Assembly: GCA_949752735.1 (NCBI GenBank) | Contig: OX457037.1 | Span: 372,001 to 436,000, forward strand | Origin: Lumbricus terrestris | Taxonomy: Eukaryota; Annelida; Clitellata; Crassiclitellata; Lumbricidae | Length of the DNA stretch: 64,000 nucleotides | Direction of reading: 5' to 3' | Part shown: positions 10,730 to 22,464 of the stretch, in pieces | Layout of the letters: each line of letters begins with the position of its first letter | How positions within the stretch are numbered: the first letter of the stretch is position 1 | Notes under the pieces: model-generated | Databases searched by the model: none | Seen by the model: only the letters and a program-made list of their open reading frames with translations | Told to the model about the DNA's origin: nothing | Position numbers and translations under genes: made by a program

Positions 10730-11517
10730 CAGGGACGTAGCAGCAAAGAACGTGGCCCCCTCCGAACGTATTATGTCCTGGGCGGCAGGACCTTTACAAT
10801 GCAGAAACTGGTATGCGATGTACGTATTTCAGAGCAATCAGAGGCGTAGCGACCGCCCTACGTCGTAACCTCCTACCGGAGAGGACCCGCACGGAATGGG
10901 CGCCTGAAAGTGGCAAAAAATGTGGGTTGTAGCCTATACTGTAAACTTATAGCAAGTGACATTTATTGACGCTATTGCACAATCCATGTTCAAAAGCGCT
11001 GTCAGAAAGACTTTAGCAGCTGTAAATACCAAATGCATAAACACTGTAGGCCTATGTAGGGCCTATACATTATTTGAACATTGTATATAGTAGAAATATA
11101 AATGCCACATAATCCGCATTAGGCCTACAGTTTTTGACCGCTGAAAATGTAACAGAGTTTTCAGATGTGCAGTAGCCTACTGGAACAGGGCACTCTGATG
11201 TCAATTTTAGAAAATTTCTTAGAGAATAAATAATATCAGATTTAGAGCTTAATAATAATTATGAAACGAAATTACTTAGAATAAGCACGTTACAAAAATG
11301 CGTACATCGCATATCGCATACCAGTTTCTGCATTGTCGCCCCGGACATGTGTTCGGAGGGTGGCCACGTTCTTTGTTGCTAGGCCTACGTCCCATGTGCA
11401 ATAAATGCCACTTTCCTATAGGTATTATACACCTTGCATTTTTTCCCACTTTCATTGGCCCCTTCCTTGCGGGGCCCCTCCGGTCGGAGGGTACGGAGGG
11501 TGGTCGCTACGCCTCAG
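10730..11517. repeat. Interleaved inverted repeats X-Y-X'-Y'
   Basis: Repeat X (10,730-10,836: GGGACGTAGCAGCAAAGAAC to GGTATGCGATGTACG) has its inverted partner X' at 11,301-11,392. Repeat Y (10,839-10,915: AGAGGCGTAGCGACC to GAAAGTGG) has its inverted partner Y' at 11,438-11,515. Each pair looks like degenerate hAT-type terminal repeats ((C)AGNGGCGTAGC...). The order is X Y X' Y', not the nested X Y Y' X' that insertion of one element in another gives. Confidence 0.65.
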
Positions 11518-11879
11518 ATTCAAACGGAGTGACCGTCTATTATAAAAATTATGTCGCCGTCGTCTTTAGCTGATGATCGTTTTCGTCGTGACTTCGTTGG
11601 ACGAACGACGACGACGACTCTGGTGATTGGAGAGACCGCGACCTTCAGTCGTCACTGGCATCTTTTAGGCTATATTAGATAACGCTTCAGTTTACCGATC
11701 GATAAGCGACGAAAGACTCTTCCAACTACACCTGGAATTTCTGCGAATTAACCCAGCGACGTCGTCTTCCACCAACGATGGATTGCTGCAGCTCGGCTGT
11801 GGTGTCATGTAGTGTGGAAGCAATGGAAGCAATGCCATTCTGTCATCTCTTCACTCTATGCATCGATGCAAGTGTTGGG

Positions 11880-12230
11880 TCTAGAGACGAATACTGAAGG
11901 GTATGCGCGAGTACACGGTGCATACTCAACTCCGGGAGAAATGATAGCGTATAGGCCTACTCACCTCAAAAAACGAGGGTACACGCGGGTATACAGCGTA
12001 TACCCACCTCAGTAAGATCAAGTGGGTACACGCAGGAGAAAATCGCGAACTACGAATGCAAACAATCATGAAAGCAGAGCGTTTTACGCTGTTTGAAAGG
12101 TTTACCGGGCGAAAAATCACGATCCAAAAACTTGGATGACTAGAAAAAAAGGTCGTCAGAAATTTTGGGTCCGAAAAAGTCGATTTTTTGGCGTCAGCGT
12201 GTACTCACCTCAAAAGTTCTGAGTTCAGCC
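11880..12230. repeat. Dispersed repeat with GTATACNNNGTATAC phrases
   Basis: Phrases such as GAGTACACGGTGCATACTC, GGGTATACAGCGTATACCC and ACTCACCTCAAAA recur here, and again at 28,830-28,960 (CGCTGTATACCCGC, GGTGAGTACACGCTG, CGTATGCCCTCGTGTAC). The two loci share a body of imperfect palindromes. The family is unknown to me. Confidence 0.45.
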
Positions 12231-12239
12231 GTCCGTGGA

Positions 12240-12281
12240 GACAATAGAATATAGACAATAGAATATAGACAATAGAATATA
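12240..12281 (+). repeat. 14-bp minisatellite, three copies
   Basis: Three perfect tandem copies of GACAATAGAATATA. Confidence 0.9.
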
Positions 12282-12490
12282 GACAGGATTCGTGACACAC
12301 AATGTATATGTATATGTCGACGGGAATTCGTTCGTTGGTCCAACGTCTTCGAATCCGAGCAGCAGCAGCAGTAGCAGCAACAACAGTCTGTCGACGTTCT
12401 CTCAGTTACATCTGTCTGGAATAGTTTGAGATACGTCTGCTACCTACGGTTGACTTGTCTGTGTTTAAGGTTCCTTTAAACCTATATATA

Positions 12491-13199
12491 CTAGATGTGT
12501 AACCCGGCGTTGCCCGGGAAATTTATGGTTTTAAACACTACTCCACTGTGGTACCCAACGTTGACCGCTAAATTTAGGGTTTTCACCAACCCTCTAGCCC
12601 ACCCCGCTTCCTCAAAAAGCCAAACGTAACCCGCCCCTGCGGTGCGCTACGGAAATTATTACTGGGCTTGTATGACGTCATTCGGGCTGTAGACTCCTTT
12701 ACTAAAGTTTGATACTGCTACCAAAGCGTTAGCGATTAAATCTGTCTTAAAACGCTAATAACTCGAGTTCTAAAGTGAAATTTAGGGTTTTAAACACTAC
12801 TCCACTCTGGTGTCCATCGTTGACTGCTAAATTTTGGGTTTTCGCCAACCCTCCACCCCACCTCGCTTCCCCAAAAAGCCAAACTTGACCCACCCCTACG
12901 GGGCGCTACGAAAATTATTACTGGGCGGGTATGACGTCATGCGGTGTAGACTCTTGACTTACGCGCTAGTGTGGTCAATTACTGATGAAATCTGTCTTAA
13001 AATGCTAATAACTTTTGTTTTGAACTGAATTAAAACCTGAAAATAGTTGCGATGACCTTATAATTCGGGTAAGAATCGATTTCAAGAATTTTTTTATACC
13101 GACGCTGTTTCATTTCCGAGCCTATTCTGCAGGGGAGAGTCAATTCTGTAAAAGCGTACAAACAAACAAACATATGGAATTTCTGCCTTATAATATAGA
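12491..13199 (-). mobile_element. Non-autonomous Helitron, 709 bp
   Basis: On the minus strand the element starts TCTATATTATAAGGCAG after an A (13,199) and ends with the hairpin CCCGGGCAACGCCGGG, then CTAG before a T (12,491). A/T target, TC start, 3' hairpin and CTAG end are the Helitron signature. Inside, a segment of about 259 bp is present as two diverged direct copies (starting near 12,530 and 12,790). No Rep/helicase coding sequence is present. Confidence 0.82.
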
Positions 13200-14870
13200 T
13201 ATCATTGCGGCTGAACTGGGAGCACCTCTGAAATGGCTTCTTGAAGGGCACTATTATACAAATTCTTGAAATGAATAAATAAATTGTAGATATAACTCTA
13301 TAGGCACCGTCCTACTGTAGCATTTCAAGGGGAATACGAACGTAGAATATTCCAACGATCCACAGAACGTTTTGACTTACATGTAGAGATAATTATTTAG
13401 TCGATAGCTCGGTCAAATAAAATGTTTTCCCATCAACTCCGTAAGTCAGCAAAATTGATTATGAAACACCTTCGCGTTAACAGAATCGTTTAATATTTTA
13501 ATAACCAAAGTTTAATAGAATCATGAAAGATACTCAAGAGATATCTTTCATTTTCATATATCCTGGTGACAAAACAGAATCCTTGGCCCCAAGAGAAAGT
13601 GGTCAAAGCTCACTTTATAATTATGATCGAAAGTCTTCTAAAATAGAATAATTATTATGACAGTGTACAAAAGCAGCAAGATCGACAATAACTTAGAAGA
13701 TAAATGCAGAACATGCGTATAAAAAATTCTGTCAAAGGCTAAATTATAATGCATAAGCTTATGTGCATTCGCTGTACGAAAGTATTGCATGCCGAAACCA
13801 TTATTAATAATTAACAACGTCCCGAAAACAACCATATCATTTTCAGGATTGAGTTCAGACTGTTTGATTAACCAGACACTTAAATGAAGACCGCTTCAGT
13901 ATGATTTATTCGGGTGGGTCGTGATAAACTGGCCACAGTGTATGGTGTTATTAGAGAAAAGCCCTGGCAGAACGTAATAAATAATAATAATAAAAATAAT
14001 TTCCGTTATTGAACAATCCGGTTTTACAGACCGCAGCCGGTTACATTGCACAGTTATGCAATCGAAACAATTCAGAGGAACACAAAATATCACAAATCTT
14101 TACCACTAACAGAAAAGCAGCCTACAAAGCACGTGTCTATCCTAAACCTCGGGAATAGAACTCAGCTGCGCTGATCTCCATGCAAGAGTGTTATCCAATC
14201 CACCACCGTGGCCCCGACCCAAATTTTAGAAAGAACGTAGTTGACTATCTACACGTGGGACGACGAACAGGGTTATGGAGATGACCAAAACATAACTGAA
14301 TCTTTGTGGAATGAAGAGGACTGGAATAGAGATTTGATTGGACAGAATGATGGAAAGCCGGAGAAAGAGTTGCAGGTTACTTGGAGACAATCTGGAAGAA
14401 ATACCAGTTTAGTGAAAAACATTAGAATAATATAAAGACTATGTGGCTCTAACTGACTAGACGAAGCATCAATATTACAGTTCGCTTTCTTTATCTTATC
14501 ACTACACTCGAAAAATAGTGAAGATGAATTCATCTCATGTTGCTCAGCCATCCTTGTTATAATGTCCTGCGATTAGCAATAGATTAATAAAATAACAGAT
14601 ACTTACTTACTTACCAACTGACTTGCCCTTAATCCACGACCGAGCTTGTCATAATTATATTCTGAGGACAATTATTGCCTGCTCAAAAGTTGATTTCCCC
14701 TACGAGAAATTTTTTTCTCTGCAACAATCAGTCATCGACGAACAGATCCAAGAACTGTCGTCCAATCCGAAAACCGAATATGCCAACCAAGATGGCTAAG
14801 CAACTCTGAGGTTTAGTTGTCTTTAGATGCATGATGACTTCTCGTGAATGTGTGTTAGACGAGGATTGCA
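13200..14870. other. Intergenic stretch downstream of gene A
   Basis: AT-rich. A 64-codon plus-strand frame at 14,241-14,435 rich in Asp/Glu/Trp/Asn has no recognisable domain. The 3' untranslated region of gene A should lie just below 14,871 on the minus strand; GGCAATAAT near 14,665 is shared with the same flank of gene B, but no clear AATAAA signal was found. Confidence 0.4.
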
Positions 14871-15036
14871 TTACGCACATCTGTCTCTCATCGGTAGACG
14901 ATATTCGTATGGAGTTGGACACTCGCAGAAGGATTGCCTATAGAAGGGAATGACTCTGAACTCCAATCGACGTATCTCTCTCGCAGCAGGAATCCATTCT
15001 CTTCTCGGTAACCTTTGCATCTCATCAACGATGTAC
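14871..15036 (-). CDS. Gene A exon 6: cytoplasmic tail and stop
   Basis: Acceptor TTTCTGTCGTAG precedes a phase-2 exon that completes an Arg codon and continues YIVDEMQRLPRREW, REIRR, FYRQSF, PTPYEYRLP to a TAA at 14,871-14,873. It has no internal Met start, so simple ORF scans miss it. It is supported by gene B exon 50,811-50,967: same phase, same acceptor context, about 60% identical residues by eye. The tail has conserved tyrosines (YxVDE, FYRQ, PYxY) and basic REIRR; no ITAM or ITIM consensus is seen. Confidence 0.82.
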
Positions 15037-16203
15037 CTACGACAGAAATAACTTCAGCCTTGAAAACAGTCATCACCTGCGGTTGTCGCAGAGCATGTAT
15101 ACTCGGTGAGTAGGCTAGTTTCTTTAATGTACTCAACGTGTTTGAGTTTCTATCGTTTCCCGAACTACAATATATCTTTTTAAAAAAATATTCAGAAGTA
15201 TTAGTTAACTTTTTAAATTAAAGCAATGCTCAAAGTTAGCACGATTATACCAAAAGGACATAATATTATTTGGAAAGGTGTCGCAGTAAATTGCGTCTGT
15301 TGAATCAGAAGAGTGGTCTTGACGTCTTTACATGACGTTGAAAGCGTTTGCTTTGCAGCAATTTCTCGATGTAAATAATAAATTGTTATGCATGCAACGT
15401 AATGACTCACAACGTTTATTGAATTCCCAAACAAAACCATAATATTTATGCTATCAGAGACATTTCCAGAGAAAGAGATGCAGAATAAGTAAGTAAGTAA
15501 GTATCCATGTATTTACCGTGTAGGTCTACTGATTGGTGAAAAGAGAGGACAGCAGAAGAGGAATCCACAGCATCCCCCGAGTGCAGCAACCGACGCCATG
15601 AGTGTTCCTAACACGGTTGCGAGTGCAATCTTCGAAGACAGTAGACGAACGTCAATGGGATCTGAGTAAAGAAAGAACAACAACAACGTTAAACATCCTA
15701 CATGCATGTTAAAGATCGCATCTCTCGTTTGGACTTTGTTGATTGCGCACTGCAACGACGTCTTACATCATGAAGATCTACATGTATGTTACAGCATCGC
15801 ATCATGCTTCGCATTATATATATGTTCTTCTGTTTGTGGAGATCTGAAGGTGCTGCTCCTCCCTCTTCTACGACATCTCATCAAACCATTCTTTGCTTTA
15901 TTAAAAGACCTTCCACAAAGAATCATTTTCCGATGCACACATATTAATATCTTCTGTTGCATTCGATTCCATTCACCGAACTGTTGTTCAAATCCATTCG
16001 ATATAGACTATAATAATAATAATAATATTTGTGGCCGCTGGACTCACGTGAGATACTTAAACGCGATATGCATAAGGTGTATTTATTCAAACAAACATTA
16101 TTATGGCGCTCATACGCACATAGACCCTACATACATACATACATACATACATACATACATACATACATACATACATACATACATACATACATACATACAT
16201 ACA

Positions 16204-16236
<33 letters not shown>

Positions 16237-16243
16237 GCATACA

Positions 16244-16277
<34 letters not shown>

Positions 16278-19200
16278 CATACATACATACATGTGCAGTT
16301 GTACACGTCGCTTTGTAGACTGGACCAGGTGTCATGTGTGTAGATGTGTCCAGCCACTCATTCATTATGTAAGTCTTGTGTTTGTTACTGTTTACTCGTG
16401 TAGATATTATTATTATTTGTTTCTACGTACATTGTCATGTGCAATGTAGAATTGTGCAAAGAAATGGCAATGAAAGAAATGTTAATTATACACCGTGTCT
16501 CAAAAAAAGGTGCAGATTTTTTTTGGTCAGAACTTCGTCAAATTTCCACCAATCTTAATAACCTTTGGCAGGTAGATGGAAAAATGGCTGAAATTTCATG
16601 CTAAATATAAATTTTCCACCTCACCTGACTCATATCACTGCACTACCTTGTTAAACACAGATGTACCAATTTTTCATATAACGCTTAAATTTTAATACTT
16701 CCAGCAAACTATCTGACGTCTGAATTAGCACGCAATGAAGTAAATAGCAGAGTTTCTTAATTGTTATGACAGATTTTCTCAAAAGTGTTAGAATTGGTGC
16801 TCGAAATATGCCCCGCATGTACGGACACAAGCGCTAAGACGGCGACGCCACTGGTCGATAGCACCATCAACAATCGACTGGTCAAAGCGCGCCCACTCGT
16901 CGATCAGACGCATTTTGAGTTCGTCGACACTGGCTATTCTGGACTGGTAAACCTTCTCCTGCAGCACACTCCATATGAGTGTGATCTGGTGAATTCGGTG
17001 GCCACAGTGTTGGAGAGATGAAGTCGGGCGTCTATCGCTTCAGGAAAGAGACAAGTGTCGCGCGCTTGATGCGCCGGGGCGCCATCCTGTTGAAAGACAA
17101 TAAACTCGCCCTGGGATATCCGGCGTATGTCTAACCGTATCATCTGGGCAAGAAGGTTGTTGCGATATTAGGCCTATGCGCCATTCACTTTGACATCCGG
17201 CTCGATGCAATGGATTTCAGTGCAGCCAAGCTTCGAGACGCCGTTATATGAAAAATTGGTACATCTGTGTTTTACAAGGTAGTGCGGTGATATGAATCAG
17301 GTGAGGTGGAAAATTTATATATAGCATAAAAGTTCAGCCATTTTGACATCTACCTACCAAAAGTTTTTAAGATTGGTGGAAATTTGACGAAGTTCTGACA
17401 AAAACAATTTTGCACCTTTTTTATTGAGACACGGTGTATATTTGAGTCTTACTTGTCGTCGGTGCAGATGCTAGGGGTATAGTCGTCAATTCCTCTTCAG
17501 TCGTTGATTTCAATTCAGATGATGTTGACGACGATTGAGTAGCAATCGTAGGTCCAGTTGTTTTCAGTGGTTCGATAGTTAACTTTGTGGATGGAATTAT
17601 TAAAGTTGTTGACTGAATAGCATTTGTGGTGGACGGCAACTGAGTGGCTGAACTCAGCGACTCAGCAGTGGTTGTCAATAGTCTGGTGGCCGTTGTTGAC
17701 GGCTGAGCTGTTGTGGTGAGTGGAATTGTGAGAGTAGTTGCTGGTTTTGTAGTTGTTGCTTGCACTTTGGTCGTTGTACTCGGTAGTTCAGCTGTTGTAG
17801 TTCGTTGAGTTGTTGTCGTTGGTGATGCGGTCGTTGTTTCGCCACAGAAAACTAAACAAATCAGTCGAAACAAATTCTGATGCGTGTGTTGAATCATAAA
17901 TAAAATTCCAAGTCAAGCAAAAAGAAGACAACGCAATAATATATCTACAATAAATAGTTTGTATAAAGATTCAACTTCGCCAGGTTTTTAATTAAAATGA
18001 CTTGACTTGATTCTGTTCAAATTCCAGTTCCGTCTCTCGTTTTGTCTAAAGGTTTCTTCCACTATAGGTTTATGAGAATCTACAATGTCATGTATGTTGG
18101 AAGATGGAAGCTTCTATGATTGCTGTTGCGAAATCTTCGACTCTATGTTCACAACGAACTGACTAGTGACATCATAGAACATAGACATACTTGTTGTCAC
18201 TGAATCGTGGCACCGACTGTCAACTGATGTTGCCATACATCGTTCGTCACCACCAGGTTATTCTTATGTCGACTGCCCAAGGCCCGGAGCTCCAGATTCG
18301 GACCTCTGTGGGGGCGGACTAGTCATCTTCCATCGAGACTCGTTCAGTCTGAAAAAGATCGACCTCTCATCATCTCCGACCACCTTTGAAGCTCTCGCGG
18401 TGACTGTCTCGACGCACCGGGGACCTCTAGTTGTCCTGGCTGTATACCAACCGGGCTCTACTCTACCATCGCGGGCCTTCTATGATGAATTTGCCACCAT
18501 GATAGAGCAGTTTGCTCTATACAACTCGCAGGTAATCATCACTGGAGACCTTAACTTACACCTAGAGAACCTCACCTCGTCGACTGCCGCAGATTTTCGA
18601 GACATTGTTGAACAGTTCGGGCTGATACAGCATGTGGCTGAGCCAACGCATCAGTATGGTGGTTGGCTTGACCTCATAATCACAAGGGACGATTGTGCGC
18701 TGACGGATCTACAGATCTTTCCGCCGACCATCTCAGACCATGGACTGGTTATGGCTACAATTCCTTATCCTCATGATGCTCCTTCTACCCTCACTAAACT
18801 CGTCCGTGGATGGCGGAGTTTGGATCGAGAGACTTTCACAAATGCGCTGAAGGAGATGCCTGCTGTCGCTGATCCAACTACACTCGCTGACCTCTCGGTG
18901 GAGGAGGCCTTTTCATGCTACGAGACGAGTATGTCGAATCTAGTTGACAGGTTCCTTCCTTTACGTACGGTAACCATCCGTCGAAGCCCGCTATCACCAT
19001 GGTTTGATGGAGAATGCCGATTCATGCGACGCCAGGCTCGACGCCTTGAGCGGAAGTGCAGACGCACTGGACTTCCATACGACTGCTCGACCTGGGTGCA
19101 TTTTGTGCGTGACATGCACTGCAAATATCGTGAAAAGGAAGGAACATACTGGGAAACCAGAATTTCGTCTCACGTCGGAGAACCTAAGCGTCTGTGGGCA

Positions 19201-22200
19201 GCGCTCAACGATCTTCTGGGTGGTCGGCGTGACCGTGCTGGTCACTCTTCAACGGAGTTTACAGCAGACGATTTCCTGGCGTCATACACCACCAAGATCC
19301 TCGACGTTCGTCACTCCACGGAGAATGCTGCTCCTCCTCACTACCATCCCACCGACTGTTGCCTGCCAGATCTGGACGAAGTCACCAGTGAGGAAGTGCG
19401 TCGCCTCATTCTTGCTTCTCCTGCCAAGTCATGTGAGCTGGACCCTCTACCGACCTTTCTGCTCCAGGAGCTAGTTGACGTCTTGCTACCACTCCTTACG
19501 GTCCTGTGCAACCGATCAATTCGGGAAGGTATCCTGCCATCGTCACAAAAGCAATCTATCTTGACCCCAGCATTTAAAGGAGACGACTTGGACCCGGCCA
19601 ACCCGGTGAACTACAGACCGATTGCAAACGTCTCGTTCTTATCCAAGATCATTGAGAAGATGGTGGCGGGTCAGCTCATTGCGTACCTGGAGAGAAACAA
19701 ATTACTTACACCTTTCCAATCTGGCTTCAGAAGGTTTCATTCCACCGAAACTCTGTTACTCCGACTCCTATCTGACATCTATGGAGCCATTGACAGATCG
19801 GAACTGACTTTGCTCGCCCTTTTCGACGTCAGCGCAGCTTTTGATACTGTAGACCATAACATCCTACTTAAGCGGTTGAATGTTTCGTTTGGGTTGTCTG
19901 GTAATTTTCTGGAGTGGATCGGCTCTTTCCTGCATGGGCGCACTATAAGTGTGGTCCATGGCTCGACTAGGTCTCGGTGGGTCCCTGCCCCATATGGTTT
20001 GCCTCAGGGTTCAGTTCTTGGTCCACTCTTATACATAATTTATACCACTGGTCTCGACCTGCTTCTTGCAGAACATGGTGCCGTTAGACAACTCTACGCT
20101 GATGACACACAGGCATACATGCATTGCCTCTCATCCAACGCTTCCTCTACAGTTAGGGCTATGAGTCAGGTGCTCATTGCCCTGAGAGCATGGATGGCAT
20201 CAAACCGTCTTAGACTAAACCCTGCTAAGACTAAATTCATTTGGCTGGGCTCCAGGCAGCAGCTGTCTAAGCTTGATCTGATTCACCTCTCTGCTGAATT
20301 TCCCGCCTATACTTTCTCCACCTCAGTCCGTGACCTTGGTGTTGTGCTAGACCAGGAACTTACTTTTGTACCTCACATTAATCGTCTCAGTCGCTCCTGT
20401 TTCTATCAGCTGCGCCAGCTTCGCACTGTCGCTCGCTCTCTCTCAACTGGTGCTGCAACTACGCTTGTACATTCCTTTGTCTCAGCTCGTCTTGACTATT
20501 GCCTATCCCTTTATGCTGGCTTACCATCTGGTCGATTATCTTCTCTTGACCGTATTCTGCGCGCTGCAGCACGCCTCATTGGTCATCTGCCCAAATTTGG
20601 TCATGTTACAAATTACATGCTGGAGGTTCTGCATTGGCTCCCAGTCCGTCAGCGCATCGAATACAGAATCTCGTCCTTAATATGGCGCTGCCAGCTAGGT
20701 CTTGCTCCATCTTACCTACTCGATCTTTGTCGGCCTGTGTTAAGTGCTCGGACTGGTCGGTCCCTACGCTCGGCTGTTAGGGAAGTACTCTTTGTCCCAT
20801 TTGCTCGTACCTCCATCATGCAGAGTCGTGCTTTTTCTGTGGTTGGCCCAGTGGTATGGAATGCCCTCCCACTTGAGCTGCGCCTGTTCTCTAGATCACT
20901 CTCTGACACATTCTATAAGCACTTAAAAACTGTTCTGTTTGTCCGTACTGGAGTCGGGAGCGCCTCTGAGTAGTTTCCTTGAAGAGGCGCTATATAAATA
21001 CTCGAATGAATGAATGAATCATACGACAAATGAGTCGCATATAAAAAAATCTGCTTAAATTATTGACTCCTATATTTTGCTGGAAATACAGATCACGTAA
21101 AAACTATAGTTTGAATAAGCATGTTACTGTTCGCTTCTGAATTTCTTCACAATTCAAATAATTATCTTGATTATTGTGATCTTTCTAACCAGAAGAACGA
21201 TTCAGACAAGGACTTTTTTTGCTCTTCGTACACTTGTTGGTAAAATTCTTTACATTTGAACATTATTATGGTACTAATAATAGAGCACGGGACACAGTAG
21301 TGGAACCTCACTACGTAGATCTATAATAATTGTACTCACCTTGTCTGTTTACGCTGAAGGCAGGTGCATTGAGTGACACATATGAAGGAGGCGCTCCTCC
21401 TGGTTTGCCAAACGCCATAACGCAATCGTAGGTCGCAGGTCCTGGGTTATTAACTGTGACAGTCGATGTAGAATTCCAGACATACTGAGTCGGCGTGTAA
21501 GGTAGGAGGATCTTCGTTGGTGTCGTTGTGTTATAAGACTGACCATTAGCTGCTGAGCTGCAACTCATGACTGCATTGATAGGATAGCTTGGATGGTCTG
21601 CATAAATTATTTGACATGATATGCTGACGGATGCATTGGCTGACAGCTGACTGCAGTAACATGTCGGACCAGAGCCTGTCACAAAACAATTATTGTTAAA
21701 AAGTCAGCTATTTAATTAAGCATAAATTAGACAACTTTTAAAACGTAGTCTATATAAAAAATTATACATTTATAGGGGAATTGGAGTCAAGAAAATTGTC
21801 AGGAGCACTTTGAATGTCTTTGGCCGTTTAAAGATAAATTGTACAAAAAACTCTGTTCTGGTGGTGGATAAGTCAGGGAGGAGGCATGGAGGCCAAGTAT
21901 CGGTCAATTAAATTTCCTCCTATATCTTAATTCGACCTCAAACCTAACCTAGCGCTGTACTTGCGTTTTGATGCATTATGACTACTTTTTACAGTCAGAA
22001 ACGGTGAATTAAGAATAATTGATTAACTTACGAATGACGATTAATTTGAAAGCGGTCCTGTTGGTGGAAATCTTTGGGTCAAAGGAAACGATGTAGAATC
22101 CTGCTGTAGATATCGGACCACCTGTTGGAAGTGTTGTAGCGTTGCGTATGATCAGACCCGTCGCATTAATTGCGTAGAGTCCCGTTAGAGCTGGAGCAAC

Positions 22201-22401
22201 CGTGTCGTTATAACTGTCGATTTGAGAACCTACAGCCGCATTTGACGTTGGCCTAACCACAATCGCTGTGCCATTTGGTCCATTTGAACAGCTCAGTAAC
22301 ATATTCAGCTCTCCCTCGTAAACGACGGTATTTCTTAATACACATTGCTCGTAGGTACCTGCATTAACACAAACATTTATCTTTACAGTGCAACAGAGTA
22401 T

Positions 22402-22464
<63 letters not shown>

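Noticed and set aside
10283..10740. Cys/Val-rich and His/Thr-rich open frames on both strands
   Set aside because: They come from the (CA)n repeat; no domain or splice signal is present.
15513..15755. 80-aa frame as a stand-alone small membrane protein
   Set aside because: Its start lies in an intron, and splice sites plus the gene B match show it is an internal exon.
15706..16449. 247-codon plus-strand frame
   Set aside because: It runs through the (CATA)n tract inside a gene A intron and shows no domain.
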